A DNA stretch of 17,588 nt from Thermoproteota archaeon (GTDB taxonomy: Archaea > Korarchaeota > Korarchaeia > Korarchaeales > Korarchaeaceae). Under the pieces are notes generated by a model. The model made no database searches. It was not told the DNA's origin and was given only the letters and a program-made list of their open reading frames with translations. Position 1 is the stretch's first letter; the number at the start of each line of letters is the position of its first letter. This document shows, in pieces, positions 13,770-17,588 of the stretch. A program made the translations under genes and the position numbers. The DNA lies in contig JAGGTZ010000224.1 in the NCBI GenBank assembly GCA_021158805.1, forward strand, positions 1-17,588, written 5' to 3'.

Positions 13770-13950
13770 ATACAGAGCATGTAGATCTTGTAAAGCTTTA
13801 ACAACTGAGAATAGATGTCCAGTGTGCGGTTCAGATGACCTAACCTATAACTGGGAGGGTATAGTAGCGATCACCGACCCATTAAGATCCCAGCTTGCAA
13901 AGATGCTTGGGCATGATAAGGTAGGCATGTATGCCCTAAGGGTTTGGTGA
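13762..13950 (+). CDS. spt4: Transcription elongation factor Spt4 (RpoE'')
   Basis: Small zinc protein that pairs with Spt5 (NusG-like) on RNA polymerase to aid elongation. 62 residues with zinc ligands C7, C10, C19 and C22 (CRSC...CPVC), followed by the DLTYNWEGIVAITDP core. The GTG at 13762 gives MAKYRACRSC, the normal family start, and is preceded by GGTGAGGAG (13749-13757). Earlier in-frame TTG/GTG codons (13735-13750) would add an Arg-rich leader inside rpo7 and are unlikely. Last gene of the PIN-rpo7-spt4 run. Confidence 0.95.
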   Translation: MAKYRACRSCKALTTENRCPVCGSDDLTYNWEGIVAITDPLRSQLAKMLGHDKVGMYALRVW

Positions 13951-13959
13951 CGCACGAAG

Positions 13960-13970
13960 CTTATATATTG
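13960..13970 (+). promoter_or_regulatory. TATA box for rps24e-rps27ae
   Basis: CTTATATATTG, nine bases after the spt4 stop, is centred about 35 bases before ATG 14000. That leaves a short leader with GGGAGG (13989-13994) as SD site, so the ribosomal pair has its own promoter although it is close to spt4. Confidence 0.6.
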
Positions 13971-13999
13971 GAACCTCATTCGGTGAATGGGAGGCGAAA

Positions 14000-14293
14000 A
14001 TGAAGGTGGAAATAGTAAGTCGTAGAGAGAATCCATTGCTCCAAAGGGAGGAAATAGTCGTCCGGGTTAGATTCCAAGGAGGAACCCCCTCTAGAAAGGA
14101 GGTCAGAGAAGCTATAGCTAAGGAGCTGGGTAAACCCATTGGAAACCTATTCATAAGGAAGATAAGGACGGAATATGGTAAGGAGGAGGCCCTAGTTCAT
14201 GTGATGGCTTATAGTAGCAGGGCTTTCGCTTTGATAATAGAACCTGAACATATAGTTAGGAGGAATGAAGGGAGTGGAGGGATATCCTCATGA
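14000..14293 (+). CDS. rps24e: Ribosomal protein S24e
   Basis: Archaeal/eukaryotic small-subunit protein. 97 residues with the family pattern: an N-terminal strand ([18 protein letters not shown]), then [15 protein letters not shown] (29-43) and a central strand-rich region ending in [13 protein letters not shown]. Start ATG 14000 has GGGAGG a few bases upstream. The TGA overlaps the ATG of rps27ae as ATGA, so the two are translationally coupled. The pair order rps24e-rps27ae after spt4 is widespread in archaea. Confidence 0.95.
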   Translation: MKVEIVSRRENPLLQREEIVVRVRFQGGTPSRKEVREAIAKELGKPIGNLFIRKIRTEYGKEEALVHVMAYSSRAFALIIEPEHIVRRNEGSGGISS

Positions 14294-14454
14294 AGCATAA
14301 ATCTGTACAAGTTTGGAAGTTCTATTCTATAGAGGGAGATAAGCTCGTTAGAAAGAAGAGAACCTGCCCCAGATGTGGATCCTTCATGGCAGAGCACGCA
14401 GATAGGTATACCTGTGGGAAATGCGGCTATACTGAGTTTAAGACGAAGAAGTAG
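14290..14454 (+). CDS. rps27ae: Ribosomal protein S27ae
   Basis: Small-subunit zinc protein of 54 residues. Two zinc knuckles, C26-x2-C29 (TCPRCG) and C42-x2-C45 (TCGKCG), sit 13 residues apart. [17 protein letters not shown] precedes them and a short Lys-rich tail closes the chain, as in archaeal S27ae; the ubiquitin fusion of eukaryotes is absent, as expected. ATG 14290 overlaps the rps24e stop and has GGAGG nearby (14276-14280). TAG is followed directly by a TTTTT run (14455-14459) that may terminate the transcript. Confidence 0.96.
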   Translation: MKHKSVQVWKFYSIEGDKLVRKKRTCPRCGSFMAEHADRYTCGKCGYTEFKTKK

Positions 14455-14459
14455 TTTTT
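14455..14459 (+). terminator. T-run after rps27ae
   Basis: Five T residues follow the rps27ae stop immediately, and the next plus-strand gene has its own promoter. Archaeal polymerase terminates on such short T-runs without a hairpin. Weak evidence on sequence alone. Confidence 0.35.
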
Positions 14460-14576
14460 ATGCTATCCCCCCTTCACCGAATTGCAAGCCCTCCCATAGG
14501 CTATCTCTCTGTTAGAATGTTTATTCTCCATCGCTTAAGTGGGGCCTTTATTCCCTGTCAAACCTATGACTTAATT

Positions 14577-14586
14577 GTTTTTAACG
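14577..14586 (+). promoter_or_regulatory. TATA-like box for tRNA-Arg(CCG)
   Basis: GTTTTTAACG is centred about 26 bases before the first base of the tRNA. The remaining bases between rps27ae and this box (14460-14576) show nothing recognisable. Confidence 0.5.
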
Positions 14587-14606
14587 TAGGTATGTACTTC
14601 ATTGAC

Positions 14607-14681
14607 GGGCCCGTAGCTCAGCAAGGATAGAGCGCCGGCCTCCGGAGCCGGAGGTCGGGGGTTCGAGTCCCCCCGGGCCCG
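14607..14681 (+). tRNA. tRNA-Arg(CCG)
   Basis: Acceptor GGGCCCG (14607-14613) pairs with CGGGCCC (14674-14680), discriminator G14681, no CCA. The anticodon stem CCGGC/GCCGG holds the loop CTCCGGA, giving CCG. Outside the anticodon arm it is identical to tRNA-Arg(CCT) at 8705-8782. No intron. The small Cys/His protein gene starts 20 bases downstream, with GAGGTGAT between. Confidence 0.97.
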
Positions 14682-14700
14682 TTGAAGGCAAGAGGTGATG

Positions 14701-14892
14701 ATGTTGGAACGGATCTGTGCTGTAGAAGGATGTGAGGAGCCTGCTACAAAGGAAGTTGATCGATCCTTCCTGCCTTTCATTCAGGAACTAAAACTAAGGC
14801 TCAAAGAAGAGCCCGGAAAGAAAATTCCACTCTGTAGGAAACATTATAAGATGGTAAAACAGATCAGAGATGCCCAGTTCTCCCGCGGCTAA
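14701..14892 (+). CDS. Small Cys/His-rich (putative zinc-binding) protein, function unknown
   Basis: I do not recognise this 63-residue protein. It begins with a C-x4-C pair (CAVEGC) and has C-x2-H (LCRKH) about 34 residues later, a CCCH set that could bind one zinc ion. Between them lies a charged helix, and the C-terminus (HYKMVKQIRDAQFSRG) is basic, suggesting contact with RNA or protein. GAGGTGAT (14692-14699) is a strong SD site, which makes ATG 14701 or TTG 14704 the start; ATG 14698 lies inside it. The gene follows tRNA-Arg by 20 bases and overlaps hemK2 convergently by 29 bases. The SD site, compact Cys/His pattern and balanced composition argue that it is real. Confidence 0.65.
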   Translation: MLERICAVEGCEEPATKEVDRSFLPFIQELKLRLKEEPGKKIPLCRKHYKMVKQIRDAQFSRG

Positions 14893-15493
14893 TTTTCCAT
14901 ACGATTAACTCATGGAAAGGCAGCTTTAACCTTTTTATTATACTCCCATGCATGCCTAATTCCTCTATTTTACGCAAGGTGAGTTCCGGATTATTTAGAC
15001 TTGAATTAAGTAGGAAAGACACCCCTCCCTCCTTCAATAGCCTAGGCAACTGCTCTAAGAACCTATCTATGAGTTCTCTACCTAGATTAGAACCTCCAGC
15101 CCATGCAACCGACAGCTCTATGTTAGAGTCAATCTCCTCTGGGATGTAGGGTGGATTAAAAGTTATTATATGGAATGAACTATCTCTGAAGTAGCTCATC
15201 AGATCACCTTGGACCGCTTCTACATAGGTACCGTTCATCTCGGAGTTAATTCTCGCTAAATGTGCGGCTCTTATTGATATATCAGCTGCAACAGTGTAGC
15301 ACCCAAGTTTAGCCATATATATGGCCAAGATCCCGGTTCCTGTCCCAACATCTAGGCAGTTTAATCCCTCTAGGGAGCTTGGTAGCTCGCTAAGGGCATC
15401 TATCATCAAAAGCGTATCCTCTGCAGGCATATACACTTCGGCGTCTGGGGAAAGAGTTATTCCTCTTATTTTGGTAATACCTCCTCCAGCCAT
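14864..15493 (-). CDS. HemK2/Mtq2-type protein-glutamine N5-methyltransferase
   Basis: SAM-dependent class I methyltransferase, 209 residues. VYMPAEDTLL (20-29) is the hallmark of the archaeal/eukaryotic HemK2 (Mtq2) branch. Motif I is DVGTGTG (48-54), an acidic residue ends the next strand (AAD, 69-71), and the catalytic NPPY is at 113-116. The expected reaction is methylation of the GGQ glutamine of aRF1, whose gene is at 11298; eukaryotic Mtq2 needs Trm112, and whether the small Cys/His gene next door plays such a part is untested. ATG 15493 has GAGGTGG at 15504-15498 with a four-base spacer inside ksgA, so the two are coupled. The 3' end overlaps the small gene on the other strand. Confidence 0.9.
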   Translation of the reverse strand: MAGGGITKIRGITLSPDAEVYMPAEDTLLMIDALSELPSSLEGLNCLDVGTGTGILAIYMAKLGCYTVAADISIRAAHLARINSEMNGTYVEAVQGDLMSYFRDSSFHIITFNPPYIPEEIDSNIELSVAWAGGSNLGRELIDRFLEQLPRLLKEGGVSFLLNSSLNNPELTLRKIEELGMHGSIIKRLKLPFHELIVWKISRGRTGHL

Positions 15494-16218
15494 GAGGCCA
15501 CCTCGAGAACCTCTTCAGGTCTCAAATGATATGGCCTTCTATTAGAGTAGGGGGCTTTATCAGCCATATCATGGAGTATAGGACTTAATATCTTCCTAAG
15601 AGTCCTCTTCCTCCTTGAAAATATGAGCTTGGAATATTTAATTAATAGTTCCTTGTGGCTATGTGGAATATCCCTTGGTTCTATTACCAGAAGAGCTGAG
15701 TCCACCTTAGGAGGGGGAATGAATGAACTACGTCCAACGATAGCTACCTTCCTCATTTTAAAACATAAGGAGGAAATTACTGAGAGGCTACCGTAGTTGG
15801 GAGTACCTGGCTCAGCTAATAATCTGTCTGTAAACTCCTTTTGAAATGTGATAACTGCCCTCTTAAATTCACTCTTCACTAATCCAATGATTAAGAAGGA
15901 TGACAGTAGGTAAGGTGGATTGGAAGCTATTTTATCGTAGCCTTGGAGGGGGAATATCCTCTTAATATCTTCCTCTAAGATTTCAACCCTACTATCATCT
16001 GAAAACCTTTCTCTAAGTCTATGGATCATTTCAGGATCTTTCTCTACTAATACTAGCTTCTTAGGCCTTCTCTTCAGTAGTTCAGCACTGAGGTTACCTG
16101 TCCCAGCTCCAAGCTCTATTACGATATCATCTGGGGTTATTTCAAGCTGATCCGCCATAACGTTAAGCCATTTCTTAGATATCATTATGTGCTGCCCCAG
16201 GTGTTTCTTAAGCCTCAG
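15466..16218 (-). CDS. ksgA: 16S rRNA dimethyladenosine transferase KsgA/Dim1, probably with a CTG start
   Basis: Dimethylates the two adjacent adenosines in the helix 45 loop of 16S rRNA late in small-subunit assembly. Motif I is ELGAGTGNLS and the catalytic motif is NPPY (ASNPPYLL); a C-terminal helical domain follows. The first ATG (16185) gives 239 residues but cuts off the conserved KK-x-LGQH motif, which is encoded in the same frame just upstream (LRLKKHLGQHI) with no ATG, GTG or TTG. A CTG at 16218 has GGTGGT (16229-16224) before it at the same spacing as the rtcB SD site, and would give about 250 residues starting M-R-L-K-K-H-L-G-Q-H. First gene of a two-gene operon with hemK2 (28-base overlap); divergent from rtcB. 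Confidence 0.93.
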   Translation of the reverse strand: MRLKKHLGQHIMISKKWLNVMADQLEITPDDIVIELGAGTGNLSAELLKRRPKKLVLVEKDPEMIHRLRERFSDDSRVEILEEDIKRIFPLQGYDKIASNPPYLLSSFLIIGLVKSEFKRAVITFQKEFTDRLLAEPGTPNYGSLSVISSLCFKMRKVAIVGRSSFIPPPKVDSALLVIEPRDIPHSHKELLIKYSKLIFSRRKRTLRKILSPILHDMADKAPYSNRRPYHLRPEEVLEVASWLEEVLPK

Positions 16219-16223
16219 AGCAT

Positions 16224-16229
16224 ACCACC
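16224..16229 (-). promoter_or_regulatory. SD site indicating the ksgA start
   Basis: GGTGGT on the minus strand lies five bases before CTG 16218. Two ATG codons nearby (16231 and 16223) are out of frame and reach stop codons after seven and two codons. The spacing equals that of GGTGG before the TTG of rtcB. Confidence 0.5.
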
Positions 16230-16254
16230 ATTCAACTTTATGGGCGATAACACA

Positions 16255-16265
16255 CTTATATATAG
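16255..16265. promoter_or_regulatory. TATA box shared by ksgA and rtcB
   Basis: CTTATATATAG is nearly symmetric and is the only TATA element in the 78-base divergent gap. Its centre lies about 42 bases from the proposed ksgA start and 37 bases from the rtcB TTG; both leaders would be 11-16 bases and carry SD sites. Confidence 0.6.
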
Positions 16266-16296
16266 ATCGCTACAGTGATTCACCGGGTGGAAATAC

Positions 16297-17588
16297 TTGG
16301 GGATAGAATCTCTGTTCAAGAAGATCGATGATGTAAGATGGGAATTACCGAAGAATTACAAACCCGGTATGAGAGTTCCGGGGCTCGTATTCGCTAGCGA
16401 GAAGTTGATGAAACAAATAGAGAGGGGAGCTATCGAGCAGTTAGCTAATGTATCCATGCTCCCTGGTATTTACAAGTACTCTATAGCAATGCCAGATATA
16501 CACGAGGGATACGGATTCCCTATAGGTGGTGTAGCTGCTTTTGATTCATATAATGGTGTGATTAGTCCTGGAGGCGTAGGATTTGACATAAACTGTGGAG
16601 TTAGGCTAATAAGAACAGATCTAACTGAGAAAGAGGTTAGACCTAAGATAAAGCAGTTGGTTGATACGCTATTCGCCAATATACCATCTGGCTTAGGCAG
16701 TTCCGGTAAGGTAAGACTCAGAGCACATGAGATAGATGATGTCATAACCATGGGAGCTAAGTGGGCCGTAGAGCACGGTTACGGATGGGAAAGCGATCTG
16801 AGGCATGCAGAGGAAGGTGGAATGATGGAGGGCGCTGATCCATCTGTGATCAGTAGGAGAGCAAAGGAGAGAGGTGCACCTCAGCTTGGGACCTTAGGTA
16901 GCGGGAATCATTTCCTGGAGGTCCAAATAGTTGATAAGATCTACGATCCCGAGACAGCCAAGGTCATGGGAATACTGCATGAAGGTCAAGTTACAGCTAT
17001 GATACATACGGGTAGCAGGGGCTTTGGTCATCAAGTAGCAGATGATTACCTAAGGCTAATGTTATCAAGAGTAGGATCTTTAGATTTCAGGTTACCAGAT
17101 AAGCAGCTTATCTGTGCCTATACTAGCTCAGAGACCGCCCAGAAATACTTTAAAGCTATGAAAGGTGCCGCGAATTATGCTTGGGCCAATAGACAGATGA
17201 TAACACATTGGGTAAGAGAGTCGTTCGAAAGGGTATTCGGGAGAAGCGCGGAGGACATGGGTATGTGGCTTATCTATGATGTAGCACATAATATAGCTAA
17301 ACTTGAGGAGCATGATATAGATGGTAAGAGAGTGAAGGTATTCATCCACAGAAAGGGGGCTACTAGATCATTCCCACCAGACCATCCAGACATTCCCAGT
17401 GATTATAAGAGCATTGGCCAGCCAGTGCTGATACCTGGATCTCAAGGAACAGCATCTTACCTAATGGTTGGTACTCAGAGGGCTATGAGCGAATCCTTTG
17501 GAACTACTGCGCATGGTGCTGGTAGGGTTATGAGTAGGTCTAGGGCTAAGAGAATATATAGAGGTACCCAGATAGTCCAAATGCTTGC
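16297..17588 (+). CDS. rtcB: RNA ligase RtcB (3' end beyond window)
   Basis: GTP- and Mn-dependent ligase that joins 2',3'-cyclic-phosphate and 5'-OH ends, sealing tRNA halves made by EndA. About 430 residues are visible of a family length near 480. Active-site residues are all present: D97 and C100 (GFDINCG), N204 and H205 (GSGNHFLE), a His in IHTGSRGFGH near 237, H331 (DVAHN), and the guanylated His at 406 (TTAHGAGR), each about two positions from the Pyrococcus enzyme. No intein interrupts the visible part. The TTG 16297 start is supported by GGGTGG (16285-16290) and the TATA box at 16255-16265. Diverges from ksgA. Confidence 0.96.
   Translation, partial: MGIESLFKKIDDVRWELPKNYKPGMRVPGLVFASEKLMKQIERGAIEQLANVSMLPGIYKYSIAMPDIHEGYGFPIGGVAAFDSYNGVISPGGVGFDINCGVRLIRTDLTEKEVRPKIKQLVDTLFANIPSGLGSSGKVRLRAHEIDDVITMGAKWAVEHGYGWESDLRHAEEGGMMEGADPSVISRRAKERGAPQLGTLGSGNHFLEVQIVDKIYDPETAKVMGILHEGQVTAMIHTGSRGFGHQVADDYLRLMLSRVGSLDFRLPDKQLICAYTSSETAQKYFKAMKGAANYAWANRQMITHWVRESFERVFGRSAEDMGMWLIYDVAHNIAKLEEHDIDGKRVKVFIHRKGATRSFPPDHPDIPSDYKSIGQPVLIPGSQGTASYLMVGTQRAMSESFGTTAHGAGRVMSRSRAKRIYRGTQIVQML

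Noticed and set aside
16297..17588. Intein in RtcB
   Set aside because: RtcB is a frequent intein host, but the visible active-site segments run without interruption and no intein splice-junction or endonuclease motif appears.
1..17588. CRISPR arrays, insertion sequences, attachment-site duplications
   Set aside because: No regularly spaced direct repeats, no transposase or integrase gene, and no duplicated tRNA 3' fragment were seen.

Overview
The window is a gene-dense stretch of an archaeal chromosome, almost certainly from a hyperthermophile. It carries archaeal information-processing genes (aRF1, Rpo7, Spt4, ribosomal proteins S24e and S27ae, type 2 methionine aminopeptidase, Hjc, Sua5/Kae1, KsgA/Dim1, HemK2-type methyltransferase, RtcB, tRNA-splicing endonuclease) and an archaeal lipid gene of the UbiA superfamily. 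The tRNA stems are almost pure G-C while the protein genes are AT-leaning and rich in AGA/AGG arginine codons, which fits life at high temperature. Genes are either leaderless, with a TATA-like box about 25 bases before the start codon, or carry a GGTGA-type Shine-Dalgarno (SD) site; TTG and GTG starts are common. The gene order PIN-rpo7-spt4-rps24e-rps27ae is a widespread archaeal order. A TACK-group lineage, perhaps Korarchaeota-like, is a guess that the sequence alone cannot settle.

Layout. 1-1680: a partial UbiA-type prenyltransferase (probably DGGGP synthase, for ether lipids) diverges from a Gfo/Idh/MocA oxidoreductase. 1691-4096: the tRNA-splicing endonuclease converges with and overlaps an hjc-map operon. 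4159-6342: sua5, kae1 and a CMP-kinase-like gene form a tight operon; Sua5 and Kae1 act in succession in t6A modification of tRNA. 6455-8331: a MoxR-type AAA+ ATPase is paired with a VWA (MIDAS) protein. 8380-9984: four tRNA genes (Leu, Gly, Arg, Cys) flank an orphan SdpI-family membrane protein and a 350-base stretch with no convincing gene. 9985-12536: a GlmU-like protein with a left-handed beta-helix diverges from aRF1. 12578-13950: tRNA-Ala, tRNA-Ile, a PIN-domain nuclease, rpo7 and spt4 look like one mixed tRNA/mRNA transcript. 14000-14454: rps24e-rps27ae. 14607-14892: tRNA-Arg(CCG) and a small Cys/His-rich protein. 14864-16218: ksgA-hemK2 on the minus strand. 16297-17588: rtcB, cut off by the window end.

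The genes form a translation-quality and RNA-processing neighbourhood: EndA and RtcB are the cutting and joining enzymes of tRNA splicing (although none of the seven tRNA genes here has an intron), HemK2 would methylate the GGQ glutamine of aRF1, and KsgA modifies 16S rRNA. I see no CRISPR array, transposon or obvious new multi-gene system. The most interesting points are local: ksgA appears to start at CTG, aRF1 has NIKD instead of NIKS, tRNA-Gly(CCC) has C33 instead of U33, several divergent gene pairs appear to share one near-symmetric TATA box, and a hairpin sits between the SD site and the start codon of the VWA gene.
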